Origin: an uncultured Alphaproteobacteria bacterium
GTDB taxonomy: Bacteria > Pseudomonadota > Alphaproteobacteria > Micropepsales > Micropepsaceae
Reading direction: 5' to 3'
NCBI GenBank assembly: GCA_902826695.1
Contig: CADEFU010000019.1
Span: 1,501-40,592, forward strand
Length of the DNA: 39,092 nucleotides
Below the pieces are notes generated by a model. It did no database searches, had not been told where the DNA came from, and saw only the letters and a program-made list of their open reading frames with translations. Each line of letters begins with the position of its first letter. Within the stretch, counting starts at the first letter, position 1. The translations under genes were made by a program, and so were the position numbers. Positions 13,937-22,738 of the stretch are shown in pieces.

Positions 13937-15628
13937 ATGAGCGATCCTGTCGCCGAAGCCCTGTTGAAGCGTCACGCGCAGGTTGCGACCGAGCGCAGCA
14001 ATTTCGACTCGCTCAATCAGGAAATAGCCGAAGTCGTCCTGCCCGAGCATGCGAACTTCACGTCGCGTGACCGGATGCAGGGCACGAAGATGACGCAGCG
14101 CCAGCACGACAGCACGGCGCCGATGGAGGCTTGGCGTCACGCGGCGGCGATCGACAGCCTGTCCACGCCTGCGGGTGAGAAGTGGGACGGCCTTTCAGCT
14201 TTGGACGAGAAGCTGAACGAGCGCGACGACGTACAGCAGTACTTCGACGACGTCATGGACGTGGTGCGGTCCGAGCGCCATCGGCAAGAGGCCGGGTTCC
14301 AAGAGCAGATATTCGACGTCTGGCGCCTTGGCGGCGTGTTCGGCACAACGGGGCTCGGCGTCTACGATCGGGTAGGCGGCGGGTTGCGCTACAAGTGCAT
14401 GCCCTCGTCCGAGGTCTACGTTATGCCGGATGCGTGGGGCCGCATCTGCGAGCTTCACCGCAAGTGGAAGCTGACGGCGCAGTCAGCTGTGAAAGAGTAC
14501 GGCGAACGCTGCCCGCCGAAGATCAAAGAGATCGCGCTGAAAGAGCCGCAGCGCCAGTTCGAGTTTCTGCAGGTCATCAAGACCAACGACGACAAGAAGG
14601 CGGGCTACCTCGACGCCCGGTCTATGCCGTGGATGTCGGCTGACATTGCGGTCGAGGACAAGATGGTGGTGGCGCAGGGCGGTTACACGTCCTGGCCTAT
14701 TCCGGTCTACCGCTACAACGTGATGCCGGGGGAGTGGTACGGGCGCGGCTGGGCCAACGAGGTCTTAGCCGACATCAAGCTGCTCAATCGTTCGATGAAG
14801 GCCTACATCCGCCAGAGCGAGAAGGCGGCAGACCCGCCCTTGTTGATCCATGGCGACGGGATGCTGAGCTACGGCTCGGCCGGCACCGGGAACACGCCGA
14901 GCTTACAGGCGGGCTCGCTGAACTACGACGCGGTCAACGAAGACGGCAAGCCGATGGTGATCCCGCTGTTCACGGGCGCGGACCTGTCGAAGCTGATGGA
15001 GTTGATGGAGAAGCTGCGCCGCAACATCAAGGACGCTGCGCTCACGTCTCTGTTTCAGATCCTCGTTGATCGGGAGCGCATGACGGCGACCGAATGGCTG
15101 GGCATCATGCAGGAGAAGGGCCAGCTGCTCGGGCCCATGATCGGCCGCAGCGTGACCACGTTCCTGGCGCAAGTCCAAGAGCGCGAGATCGAGATTCTGG
15201 CCCGGCAGGGCAAGCTGCCGCCGATGCCGCGCGTGCTGCAGCAGCTGGGCGGCGAATACAAGACGCAGTTCAACTCGCCGCTGGTCCGCCTGATGGGCTT
15301 GCGCGAGGTGACGGCAACGCAGCAATGGCTCAACGACATTTTGCCTTTCGCCGAGATCAAGCCGGACCTGCTCGACCTTCCCGATTGGGAAAAGATTGCA
15401 CGTGGAACAGCGCGCGTGCGCGGTGTGCCGGCGGCGTTCGTCGTGGACAAAGACGTCTTGGCGGCGCGCCAGAAGCAGCGTCAGGGCGAGGCGCAAATGC
15501 AGCAAATGGTTTCGGCGGCGCCAGAGATCGCAGCCGCGACGAAAGACTTCGCGCAAGCCGAGGCGATTTCGAAAGACGCCCAAGTCGGCCGCGCACTTCA
15601 AACGCTTAGGGGAGCCTTGAGAGGTTAG
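13937..15628 (+). CDS. Portal (head-tail connector), T7 gp8 type
   Basis: 563 residues, close to the T7 connector length. The N-terminal EALLKRHAQVATERSNFDSLNQEIAEVVLP and the PAGEKWDGL and GTTGLGVYD motifs are those of the podovirus head-tail connecting family. It forms the dodecameric ring through which DNA is packaged and to which tail tube proteins attach. The C-terminus is an alanine/glutamine-rich helix. No Shine-Dalgarno before the ATG. Confidence 0.92.
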   Translation: MSDPVAEALLKRHAQVATERSNFDSLNQEIAEVVLPEHANFTSRDRMQGTKMTQRQHDSTAPMEAWRHAAAIDSLSTPAGEKWDGLSALDEKLNERDDVQQYFDDVMDVVRSERHRQEAGFQEQIFDVWRLGGVFGTTGLGVYDRVGGGLRYKCMPSSEVYVMPDAWGRICELHRKWKLTAQSAVKEYGERCPPKIKEIALKEPQRQFEFLQVIKTNDDKKAGYLDARSMPWMSADIAVEDKMVVAQGGYTSWPIPVYRYNVMPGEWYGRGWANEVLADIKLLNRSMKAYIRQSEKAADPPLLIHGDGMLSYGSAGTGNTPSLQAGSLNYDAVNEDGKPMVIPLFTGADLSKLMELMEKLRRNIKDAALTSLFQILVDRERMTATEWLGIMQEKGQLLGPMIGRSVTTFLAQVQEREIEILARQGKLPPMPRVLQQLGGEYKTQFNSPLVRLMGLREVTATQQWLNDILPFAEIKPDLLDLPDWEKIARGTARVRGVPAAFVVDKDVLAARQKQRQGEAQMQQMVSAAPEIAAATKDFAQAEAISKDAQVGRALQTLRGALRG

Positions 15629-15631
15629 ACC

Positions 15632-16066
15632 ATGCCCAAATCAACATCGGCCAGCAATTCGATCCTGGCGCTTATCTTCAACGCGACGGCCTGGGCGGAC
15701 ATCGCAGAAAACGACAGTTCGTCCCCGGCGACCAACCTTTACCTGTCGCTTCACACGGCGGACCCTGGCGTCGGCGGGGCGCAAACGACGAACGAGACGG
15801 CGTACACGAACTATGCGCGGATCGCGGTGGTTCGAACGACATCAGGTTGGACGGCACCGTCGGGTGGTGCGACGGCCAACGCGGCGCTGGCGCAGTTCGC
15901 ACAGTGCGGCGCATCCGGTGCGACGCTCACTCATGTGGCGATCGGCACGGCGTCGAGCGGCACGGGCCTTGTCCTGTACGCGGGCGCGCTGGCCTCATCG
16001 CTTGCGGTGGCGAACGGCATTCAGCCACAGTTCGCCATTGGCGCGCTCGACGTGACGGAGGAGTGA
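15632..16066 (+). CDS. Virion structural protein (putative)
   Basis: 144 residues. NLYLSLHTADPGVGGAQTTNETAYTNYARIAVVRTTSGWT is a pattern found in a common family of small phage head/tail proteins of unknown exact role. Beta-rich throughout. Begins 3 bases after the portal stop. Confidence 0.7.
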   Translation: MPKSTSASNSILALIFNATAWADIAENDSSSPATNLYLSLHTADPGVGGAQTTNETAYTNYARIAVVRTTSGWTAPSGGATANAALAQFAQCGASGATLTHVAIGTASSGTGLVLYAGALASSLAVANGIQPQFAIGALDVTEE

Positions 16067-16070
16067 GCCG

Positions 16071-16229
16071 ATGAGCACAGCGTACACCTGCAAAGAGTGC
16101 GGCAAGCCGGTGGTGCGTCGGCCCGACGGCGAGTTCGAGCGGTCGTGCGACTGTAAGGGCGGGATTAACGCCTACCTGAAAGCCAGGGCAACTGGCGAAT
16201 CAAAGATCGCGCAGGGCAAGCCGTCCTGA
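16071..16229 (+). CDS. Small zinc-ribbon protein
   Basis: 52 residues. CKECGK at 7-12 and CDC at 26-28 are suited to bind one zinc ion. ATG at 16071 after GGAGGAGTGAGCCG, a strong ribosome site; the stop shares a base with the next ATG (TGATG). Unexpected among structural genes; role unknown. Confidence 0.65.
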   Translation: MSTAYTCKECGKPVVRRPDGEFERSCDCKGGINAYLKARATGESKIAQGKPS

Positions 16230-17104
16230 TGCCGGGCTTCGCCAACATCGCCGCGTTTGTGGACGCCGAAGTCGCTGGGCTGACGAAGTACGTCACCTAT
16301 CGCAAGGTGCCTGCGGTCGTGACCGGTGCGGGCACGTGGTTCGACTACAGCATGGCGCCGGGTAATCCGGCCCCTCAGTATTACGCGGCGGCCCCGCTCG
16401 AGGCGAAGGTGCTGACGCGATCGGGCGACGGCGGGATACAGCACGGCGGCAACGTCACGGCCGGCAAGAAGTACCTGCGCCGGGTCACGGCTATGTGTGT
16501 CGCCGCGGCTGGCGTGCCGCAACGGGTCTACTGGCTCGACTACCTGATGTTCTATCCCTTCGTCGACATGGGCACGGCCGACCCTCAAGCGATGACCAAT
16601 GTCGAAGTGCTGACGCGCTCGACGACTGGGCTTGGCGTTCGGATCATGCCGGTGCTGGTCGCGCCGCACGGACGGGTCGGCGACACGTTTTCTGTCACGT
16701 ACACGAACTCGGACGGGGTAGCGGGCCGCGTGACGCCGCTGCACACGATGAACACGGCGATCAGCGTCAACGGCACGCTGTTGGTCACGCAGCAGACCGG
16801 TGCTGGTCGGAACGGGCCGTTCATGACGCTTCAGACTGGCGACAAGGGCGTGCGCTCGATCGAGTCGGTGCAATGCACGGCGGGGACGGACGTCGGTCTG
16901 TTCACGCTGGTGCTGGTCAAGCCGCTGGGCGAGCTGACCGTGCGCGGGCGCGACGCGCCGACCGAGAAGGACTTCTACCTCGACGCCGGCGGCAAGGTGC
17001 CCGAGATCGAGGATGACGCATACATCAATTTTATCACCTGCCCGAACGGGTCATTGACCGGCGTCCCGCTGCTTGGCGATGCGACGTTCAGTTGGGCGGC
17101 TTGA
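16229..17104 (+). CDS. Structural protein A, paralogue of next gene
   Basis: 291 residues, beta-rich. It shares with the next protein the N-terminal MPGF, IQHGG, a YT-N/D-x-x-G-x-AG-x-x-TP block, GAG-x-x-GPF-x-x-L-x-x-GD-x-G-x-RS, a L-V-L-x-(K/R)-PL strand and a C-terminal (A/D)-x-FSW/DFAW end. Such proteins probably form fibres, spikes or head decorations; I recognise no named family. Confidence 0.7.
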   Translation: MPGFANIAAFVDAEVAGLTKYVTYRKVPAVVTGAGTWFDYSMAPGNPAPQYYAAAPLEAKVLTRSGDGGIQHGGNVTAGKKYLRRVTAMCVAAAGVPQRVYWLDYLMFYPFVDMGTADPQAMTNVEVLTRSTTGLGVRIMPVLVAPHGRVGDTFSVTYTNSDGVAGRVTPLHTMNTAISVNGTLLVTQQTGAGRNGPFMTLQTGDKGVRSIESVQCTAGTDVGLFTLVLVKPLGELTVRGRDAPTEKDFYLDAGGKVPEIEDDAYINFITCPNGSLTGVPLLGDATFSWAA

Positions 17105-17113
17105 GGGGGACCG

Positions 17114-18253
17114 ATGCCAGGCTTCACGTCGCTTGACGACCTGATCAACGAGATGACCGTCAACGGTAAGTTCTGGCGGGCGGACTGGAACAAGCTCACG
17201 CACGCGGTCGGCACCCAAGCGGCTGGCACCTGGTACGCACTGCCGCATTCGACGGGCAACCCCGGCGCGATGACGCTCGGTGCGGTCGGCACGAACCTGG
17301 CGTTTCACGCGGCGCACGATCGCCTGGCGGGCGCGATCCAGCACGGTGGCGACGTCGGGACGGACTTTAAGCGCATTCTCAACGCGTCGGCGTTCAGCGC
17401 CGCGGCCACGACCATGCCGGCGATCTTCATGCTGGTGGACATGCTGGGCTGGTATCCGGTCACGTCGACCACGACGACGGGCAACCAGGCGCTTGTGAAC
17501 AACGTCAACGTCACTGCGTCGTCTTCGTCTGGCCTCTTGTTGACCTATGCCGGCTGGGGCGTTCAGTCGTACACGCCGGTCAGGTTCACGACCACGACGA
17601 CGCTGCCCACGGGTCTGTCGCTCAACACGACTTACTACACGATCCGGGTGTCGGCCACGACCTCGCGCGTGGCTACGTCGCTGGCGAACGTGGACACGGC
17701 CACGGCCATTGCTTACACCGACGCGGGCACCGGCACGCACACGATGACGATCTACCTCGGCGACCGGGCGCCGTCGCACGGGGCAGGCGTGCAGGCTTAC
17801 CTGACGCCATCCGTCGCGCTCGGCGCGGGCACCCCGAACATACAGTTGACCTACACGGACGCAGCCGGGAACGCGGGCAAAACGACGCCCACGACCTTGC
17901 CGATCTCGAACGCCACGGCGCCTATTGGGCAGATCGAGTACAGCGGCACGGGTGCCGGTAAGTACGGGCCGTTCATTCCGCTGGCGGCGGGTGACGCTGG
18001 CATACGGTCAGTGCAGCAATTCAACTACAACGTCACGCACACGTCGGGGACGACGAACCTCGTGTTGTGCCGCCCATTGCTGACGCTGCCCATGACCACG
18101 GTCGGTGTCGCGGCCGAGCGCGATCTTCTCAACCAGTTGCCATCGCTGCCGCGCGTCTATGACGGCGCGTGCCTGACGTGGCTCATGTACGCGGGTGCGG
18201 CGACGCCCGTGTCGTCTGCGTTTTTTGGGCATCTAGATTTTGCGTGGGGATGA
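17114..18253 (+). CDS. Structural protein B with inserted beta domain
   Basis: 379 residues. It aligns with the preceding protein over both ends but carries about 65 extra residues (roughly 150-214) rich in Thr/Ser, including TTTTTLPTGLSLNTTYYTI and DAGTGTHTMTI. That insert is a beta module that recurs in unrelated phage tail proteins. The pair probably arose by tandem duplication followed by domain insertion. Preceded by GAGGGGGACCG as ribosome site. Confidence 0.7.
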   Translation: MPGFTSLDDLINEMTVNGKFWRADWNKLTHAVGTQAAGTWYALPHSTGNPGAMTLGAVGTNLAFHAAHDRLAGAIQHGGDVGTDFKRILNASAFSAAATTMPAIFMLVDMLGWYPVTSTTTTGNQALVNNVNVTASSSSGLLLTYAGWGVQSYTPVRFTTTTTLPTGLSLNTTYYTIRVSATTSRVATSLANVDTATAIAYTDAGTGTHTMTIYLGDRAPSHGAGVQAYLTPSVALGAGTPNIQLTYTDAAGNAGKTTPTTLPISNATAPIGQIEYSGTGAGKYGPFIPLAAGDAGIRSVQQFNYNVTHTSGTTNLVLCRPLLTLPMTTVGVAAERDLLNQLPSLPRVYDGACLTWLMYAGAATPVSSAFFGHLDFAWG

Positions 18254-18269
18254 TGCATAGGGGTACAAT
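18240..18269 (+). promoter_or_regulatory. Promoter of the HNH gene, with inverted repeat
   Basis: -35 TTGCGT (18240-18245), 18 bases, -10 TACAAT (18264-18269); the ATG is 6 bases later, so the message would be leaderless. GATGCAT (18252-18258) and ATGCATC (18268-18274) form a 7-bp inverted repeat around the -10, a plausible operator for self-repression. Confidence 0.55.
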
Positions 18270-18275
18270 GCATCT

Positions 18276-18842
18276 ATGAAGCACTGTTCGGTTCACGGCT
18301 GTGAAAACAAAGTGTACGCGCGCACATGGTGCTCGCCGCACTACAAGCGGTGGCTTAAGACCGGCGACGTTCGCGCTGACGAGCCGCTGGGACGCTATTC
18401 CGCTGCGCAAACAGAGCGAATGTCCGAAAAGCTGCGCGGCCGCAAACACGGCCCACGACCGGAGCAGTGGGGGCGAAACATCAGCGCAGCGAAGAAGGGT
18501 AAGTCAAACGGTCGCGCTGGTATTGCGATGCCTGCTGAGACGCGGACAAAAATAAGCGTTGCGAACGCCAGGGAACGAAACGGCGGATGGAAGGGCGAGC
18601 GAGTGGGTTATGTCGCCCTGCATGAGCGCGTGCGTAAACAGTTGCCGCACGAGTGTGCGCATTGCGGCTCGACAGAACGGCTGGAAGCGGCCTTGCGCAA
18701 GGATAGCGTCGGCGCTTTGGTAATGGGTTCTATGCTGGTTGCTGGCAAAGAGCGCGCGGTGCGCCACTCACTTCTGGCTAGTGACTACATGCGGCTGTGC
18801 GTGCCGTGTCATCGGGTCTACGATTTGAGCAAGGCGTCTTGA
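18276..18842 (+). CDS. HNH homing endonuclease-like protein
   Basis: 188 residues. An N-terminal zinc finger (C4, C9, C19, H22) precedes basic repeats of NUMOD type (SAAKKGKSNGRAG, ETRTKISVANARERNGGWKG), followed by an HNH core: YVALHERVRK, CAHCGSTERLEAAL, and CVPCHRVYD (C175, C178, H179). The HNH core looks altered (the middle His/Asn is not clear), so activity is uncertain. It is free-standing, lies between structural genes, and has its own promoter, as expected for a mobile homing gene. Confidence 0.8.
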   Translation: MKHCSVHGCENKVYARTWCSPHYKRWLKTGDVRADEPLGRYSAAQTERMSEKLRGRKHGPRPEQWGRNISAAKKGKSNGRAGIAMPAETRTKISVANARERNGGWKGERVGYVALHERVRKQLPHECAHCGSTERLEAALRKDSVGALVMGSMLVAGKERAVRHSLLASDYMRLCVPCHRVYDLSKAS

Positions 18843-19796
18843 ATGGGGCTGATCGGAAACTATTCCGTTCTGGCGAAAGACCCTGGCCGCTCGATCGGCG
18901 GCGGGTCGATTGGGCTTGGCAACAACAGGGGCGACTTCAACAAGCCAAGCCAGGCGCGCGGCGCGTTCACGTGTGACGATTGGGACCAGTTGTCGGGTAT
19001 CCCCGACGGCTATCGCGACCCGTACTGCCGGGTCATGCCGATCAAGCCGGGGGCGCTTGCTGCCCGCAAGAACATCTCTGGCGCCGGCACATTTGCCGGG
19101 GCTGTCGCAGGTGGTGTGAACGGCGAGGCTGTTCTTGTCGGTGTTGGCGATTTGATCGGCTTTGGCGACCTGATCGTCTCGCTTGCCGCTTCGATCGGCG
19201 GCACGGGCGACCTGACCGGCTCGCTCGAGGCGTTCTTGCAGCTCGCCGCGGCTATCGGCGGGACGGGCACGGTGGCCGGGACCACGGTGCTGGACGCGCT
19301 CGGCAATCTCGCGACGGCGCTCGGCGGTTCGGGGACGGTCGCGGGCACGACGGTCTTAACCGCGCTCGGCACGCTGGCGGCTGAGATTAACGTGACCGGC
19401 GGCACCCTCACGACGGCGAACGTGGCCGATGCGATTTGGAGTGCGATCGCGTCGGCGAACAATGACCCCGGCACGATGGGCGCGAAGCTGAACGCTGCGT
19501 CGGCGGCGGGCGACCCGTGGACCGCGCCGCTGCCGGGATCTTATGCGTCTGGCGAGGCAGGCAACATCATCGGGAACTTGCTGACCGATTTGCTCGACGA
19601 TGAAACGATCGAGGCGGGCCTGACGGTGCGCGAGGCGATGCGCTTGATACTTGCGGCTCTTGCCGGCAAGGTCAGCGGCTCACCAGGGACGACGATCACG
19701 TTCCGCAATGCCGTTGCTGATTCGAAGAACCGGATCGTGGCAACGGTCGACGGCGACGGGAACCGGACTGCGATCACCTACGACGTGACGGATTGA
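18843..19796 (+). CDS. Structural protein with glycine/alanine repeats
   Basis: 317 residues. Residues about 85-185 contain repeats of about 25 residues built on A-x-x-(I/L)GG-(T/S)-GTVAGTTVL-x-ALG-x-LA. The C-terminal third (GLTVREAMRLILAALAGKVSG ... SKNRIVATVDGDGNRTAI) is a conserved phage block of unknown function that usually closes tail or fibre-associated proteins. The start directly abuts the HNH stop, so its original upstream region may have been displaced by the HNH insertion. Confidence 0.7.
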   Translation: MGLIGNYSVLAKDPGRSIGGGSIGLGNNRGDFNKPSQARGAFTCDDWDQLSGIPDGYRDPYCRVMPIKPGALAARKNISGAGTFAGAVAGGVNGEAVLVGVGDLIGFGDLIVSLAASIGGTGDLTGSLEAFLQLAAAIGGTGTVAGTTVLDALGNLATALGGSGTVAGTTVLTALGTLAAEINVTGGTLTTANVADAIWSAIASANNDPGTMGAKLNAASAAGDPWTAPLPGSYASGEAGNIIGNLLTDLLDDETIEAGLTVREAMRLILAALAGKVSGSPGTTITFRNAVADSKNRIVATVDGDGNRTAITYDVTD

Positions 19797-19800
19797 AACC

Positions 19801-20058
19801 ATGGCAGACCCGTTCCTCGATCGGTACTTTCTCGGCGGGTACTTCACGGAAGGGTACTTCGGCGAACGCGAGACGCAGGCGCCCGTGACGCCGCCGGCTG
19901 GCGGTGGGGGCTTCGACACGTTTCTGGCGTCGGGCTACGGCTTCCGTCGGCGCAAGCCTACACAGGTCGAGCGTCGCAAAGCACTCGCGCTGAAGCGCAA
20001 GGGCAAGGTGCATTTCGACGTCGATGACGACATCGCCATTTTGTTGGCGTTGACCTGA
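19801..20058 (+). CDS. Small aromatic-repeat protein
   Basis: 85 residues. The N-terminus has tandem aromatic-glycine units (RYFLGGYFTEGYFG) common in short phage structural proteins, a PPAGGGG hinge, and a basic stretch (RKALALKRKGK). Five bases after the previous stop. Function unknown. Confidence 0.6.
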   Translation: MADPFLDRYFLGGYFTEGYFGERETQAPVTPPAGGGGFDTFLASGYGFRRRKPTQVERRKALALKRKGKVHFDVDDDIAILLALT

Positions 20059-20096
20059 CGCGAGTCACATCCGGCGCGAGTCAGTTGCGGGTTAGG
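20059..20096 (+). promoter_or_regulatory. Late promoter candidate 3 (two CGCGAGTCA boxes)
   Basis: Two exact CGCGAGTCA boxes at 20059-20067 and 20075-20083, 16 bp apart. Only the second has the downstream TA (in GTTAGG, 20091-20096). The next gene starts at 20129 with a GAGGT ribosome site, so this transcript has a normal leader. Confidence 0.6.
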
Positions 20097-20128
20097 CATA
20101 CGCTGCCACACTCCCGCGAGGTCTTTGC

Positions 20129-20425
20129 ATGTCGGTCGATCCCGGCACTGAAACCACACAACCCAAGCCAAAGCCGAAGGCGTCCCCGAAAAGCACAATC
20201 CCGCTGAAACTCGGCGAGGCTGTGATCTACACCCCGTCGATGACGCGGGCCAACACGTTGCGGTCGCTCAGGGGCATCAGGAACGCGGAGTTTGTGGCGT
20301 TCGTCGTTTTTATCAAGGACGACGGCAACGCAGACTTATGGGTTCTCCCGCCCTTCGGCATCGCGGCGCATCCGGCGCCTAATGTTCCAGAGGGCGAGGG
20401 GCCGCATACGTTCAGGCGGCAGTGA
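20129..20425 (+). CDS. Hypothetical protein
   Basis: 98 residues. A proline/lysine-rich N-terminus (PKPKPKASPKS) leads into a small beta fold with VAFVVFIKDDGNADLWVLPP, a pattern known from small phage proteins near the head genes. Overlaps the next gene by 4 bases (GTGA). Confidence 0.6.
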   Translation: MSVDPGTETTQPKPKPKASPKSTIPLKLGEAVIYTPSMTRANTLRSLRGIRNAEFVAFVVFIKDDGNADLWVLPPFGIAAHPAPNVPEGEGPHTFRRQ

Positions 20426-20748
20426 CCCGGGTCCACGATAGCGTCGCGCCAGACTTGTCGGGCCCACGCTCGGCGAGCCCGCGGCGCAACGACTTGGTGC
20501 TGTCGCGCGCCTATCAGCGCTGCCTGCTCGACATGAAGGGCCAGCTCCACGAGGACGGCAAGCTGATCCTTGGCGATCTGATCAAGCTGTCGGACTTCTT
20601 CGGCCCGCAATACGTGAGCGGCAAGCCGGACCTGACGCTCGAGCGCGCGGTGAAGCGCCAGTTCGTCATTCACGTACTTATCCGCCTTGGGATGTCCGAG
20701 GCTTTTGTCATGAAACACTTCAAGGAGATGCTCGACGATGACAACTGA
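20422..20748 (+). CDS. Hypothetical head-region protein
   Basis: 108 residues from a GTG that shares GTGA with the upstream stop. Mainly helical (DLIKLSDFFGPQYVSG, AVKRQFVIHVLIRLGMSE). It overlaps the scaffold gene by 11 bases and supplies its AGGAGA ribosome site. Probably part of head assembly by position only. Confidence 0.6.
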   Translation: MTRVHDSVAPDLSGPRSASPRRNDLVLSRAYQRCLLDMKGQLHEDGKLILGDLIKLSDFFGPQYVSGKPDLTLERAVKRQFVIHVLIRLGMSEAFVMKHFKEMLDDDN

Positions 20749-21610
20749 CGCAGGCGCCGCGGCTGCGGCAACGGGTGGAACGGATGCCGGCGCGGCGGCT
20801 GCTGCCGCAGCGGCGAATCACGGTGCGAACGGTGGTGGCTTCACGGCTCCCGAGTGGTTGCCAGGGGTGGACGCCGACACGGCGAAGTTCATCACCGACG
20901 CGACGATCAAGGATCTGCCGAGCCTGGCAAAGACGTTCGTCGAGCAAAAGCGCGCCCTGTCGCAGCCGCGCGGGTTCGAGATGCCGAAAGAAGGCGACGC
21001 CGAAGGCTTGAAGAAGCTGCACGCGGCGCTCGGTGTCCCGGAGGCGGCCGACAAGTACGATTTTGGCGACCCGGGCAAGGGCATGAGCGACGAGGCCCGG
21101 AAGGATTGGGCCACGTTCTTGCATCAACAGGGTGTGCCACAGAAGACGGCGCAGGCGCTGGTCGGCCGTGTTGCCGAGCAGGCCAAGGCCTACGAGAAGT
21201 CGCAGCACGAGGCCTATGTGGCGTCGTCACAGAAAGAAGCTGATTCGAAGCTGCTCGAATGGGGCGACGCAAAGGACGCGAACCTCGACCTGGCAAAGCG
21301 CGGCATCGGCAAGGTCATGGATATGCTCAAGATCGAGAACACGGTCGAGAGCCGAGACAAGATCGAGCGGGCGTTTGGCACCGGCAAGTTCATGGACCTT
21401 GGCCTGCTTCTAGGCCGGCAGATGGTCGAGGCCGGCTATGTGGTGCAGGACGGCCAACAGCGCGGCATGACCAAAGAAGGCGCCGCGGCCGAATTGCAAA
21501 CGATGATGAACGATCCCGCCACCTACGCGGCCCTGCGCGATCGCTCAAATCCGCAGCACGCCCGCCACATGGAGCGCAAGCGTCAGCTCGAACAGATTGC
21601 GCACGGGTAG
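20738..21610 (+). CDS. Capsid scaffolding protein (putative)
   Basis: 290 residues just upstream of the capsid gene. The first 30 residues are Ala/Gly low-complexity; the rest is helical and highly charged with NPQHARHMERKRQLEQI at the C-terminus, as in podophage scaffolds. It would guide procapsid assembly and be removed before or during packaging. No protease gene is nearby, which fits the non-cleaved T7-type scaffold. Confidence 0.8.
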   Translation: MTTDAGAAAAATGGTDAGAAAAAAAANHGANGGGFTAPEWLPGVDADTAKFITDATIKDLPSLAKTFVEQKRALSQPRGFEMPKEGDAEGLKKLHAALGVPEAADKYDFGDPGKGMSDEARKDWATFLHQQGVPQKTAQALVGRVAEQAKAYEKSQHEAYVASSQKEADSKLLEWGDAKDANLDLAKRGIGKVMDMLKIENTVESRDKIERAFGTGKFMDLGLLLGRQMVEAGYVVQDGQQRGMTKEGAAAELQTMMNDPATYAALRDRSNPQHARHMERKRQLEQIAHG

Positions 21611-21779
21611 CGCTACACCGCGAGTCAGTGCGGCCGGATCAAGGGAAGTGAAGAACTGACCCGCGACCGGCCGGTCACGCCGTTAACAAACGGACCCGAG
21701 CCAAGAAGCGGCCACGCAGCCTTCGACGGAGGTGCAGGCGGCCGGGACGCGCCTGCGTTCAACATCGGAGCGCGGGTCC
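21611..21779 (+). promoter_or_regulatory. Capsid gene leader with late promoter candidate 4
   Basis: CGCGAGTCA at 21619-21627, here without the downstream TA (GGATCA instead). The rest of the 169-base leader holds a perfect 12-bp palindrome GACCGGCCGGTC (21665-21676), a CCGTT-AACA-AACGG hairpin just after it, and a GCAGGCG/CGCCTGC stem near 21733-21755. These could stabilise the abundant capsid mRNA. Ribosome site CGGAGCG before the ATG. Confidence 0.55.
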
Positions 21780-22673
21780 ATGACCCAGAATGCAAGCCCT
21801 ACCTTTTACGCGCAGAACTACGCGACCACTCTGAAACCTGCTTTGCAGCAGGAGGGGTCCAAGCTTCTGCCCTACATCACCCACGGCCCGAGCGTTAAGG
21901 GCTTCGAGAAGGCGGTCATGGTTGACCGCATCGAAGCGTCCGAGGCTCAGACGGTTTCCGGCACGCTTCAAGCGAAGCAGTACCAGAACCCGAACACCGA
22001 ACGCCTGTGGGTCCAGCCGATCTCGAAAGACCACTCGCAGATCATGGATCACTTCGAAGCGCTCAAGATGCTGAGCGATCCGTCGTCCACGTGGGTGCAG
22101 AACGCCCGCAACGCGCTTGGCCGCGCGTGGGATGACGAGATTGTCGCCTGCATGTGGCGCGACACGAAGTCGGGCCAAGAGGGCGCCGGCACATCATCGT
22201 TCCTGGCGGCACAGCAGGTCGCTGTGAACTATGACGCCTCTGGCAACACCGGTTTGACGGTGTCGAAGCTCAAAGCGGCTCGCAAGTTGTTTCTGGGCAA
22301 CCACGTCGACCTCGACCGCGTGCAGCTGATGTGCGCGATCACGGACGACCAGGACGAGGATCTGCTCAACGAAATCCAGTACACGAGCATGGATTTCGGG
22401 TCCAAGCCGGTGCTCGAAAGCGGCAAGCTAAAGTCGTTCCTCGGCATCAACTTCGTCCACTGTCAGCGCCTGGCGACGGACGGGAGCGGCTACCGCCGCG
22501 TGCCGGTCTTCACCAAGGAGTCGATCGAGTTTCGTGACGCGGAGATGCTCTACACGAGCATCAACAAGGTCACGACGCTGCGCGGCGAACCGTGGGAAGC
22601 CTACGCGATGTCGACCTTCGGCAGTGCGCGGACGGACAACAAGCTGATCGTCGAGCTTAAGTGCGCCGAGTAA
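21780..22673 (+). CDS. Major capsid protein
   Basis: 297 residues. The order (Q-x-x-SKLLPYITHGPSVKG, ERLWVQPISKDHSQIMDHFE, then a late EIQYTSMDFGSKPVLESGKL block) is that of HK97-fold capsid proteins of alphaproteobacterial podophages. It follows the scaffold and precedes a decoration protein, as expected. The start at 21780 is chosen over an upstream in-frame ATG because it begins the conserved MTQNASP region. Confidence 0.85.
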   Translation: MTQNASPTFYAQNYATTLKPALQQEGSKLLPYITHGPSVKGFEKAVMVDRIEASEAQTVSGTLQAKQYQNPNTERLWVQPISKDHSQIMDHFEALKMLSDPSSTWVQNARNALGRAWDDEIVACMWRDTKSGQEGAGTSSFLAAQQVAVNYDASGNTGLTVSKLKAARKLFLGNHVDLDRVQLMCAITDDQDEDLLNEIQYTSMDFGSKPVLESGKLKSFLGINFVHCQRLATDGSGYRRVPVFTKESIEFRDAEMLYTSINKVTTLRGEPWEAYAMSTFGSARTDNKLIVELKCAE

Positions 22674-22680
22674 CGGGCTA

Positions 22681-22703
22681 GAGGCGCTCTAACCGGGCGC
22701 CTC
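22681..22703 (+). terminator. Weak hairpin after capsid gene
   Basis: GAGGCGC (22681-22687) pairs with GCGCCTC (22697-22703), loop of 9 bases. The T-run after it is poor, so it may only slow polymerase or protect the capsid mRNA end. Confidence 0.5.
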
Positions 22704-22738
22704 GCCTCTTGGTTTCAACATTTAAGGAGTGAACGCCC

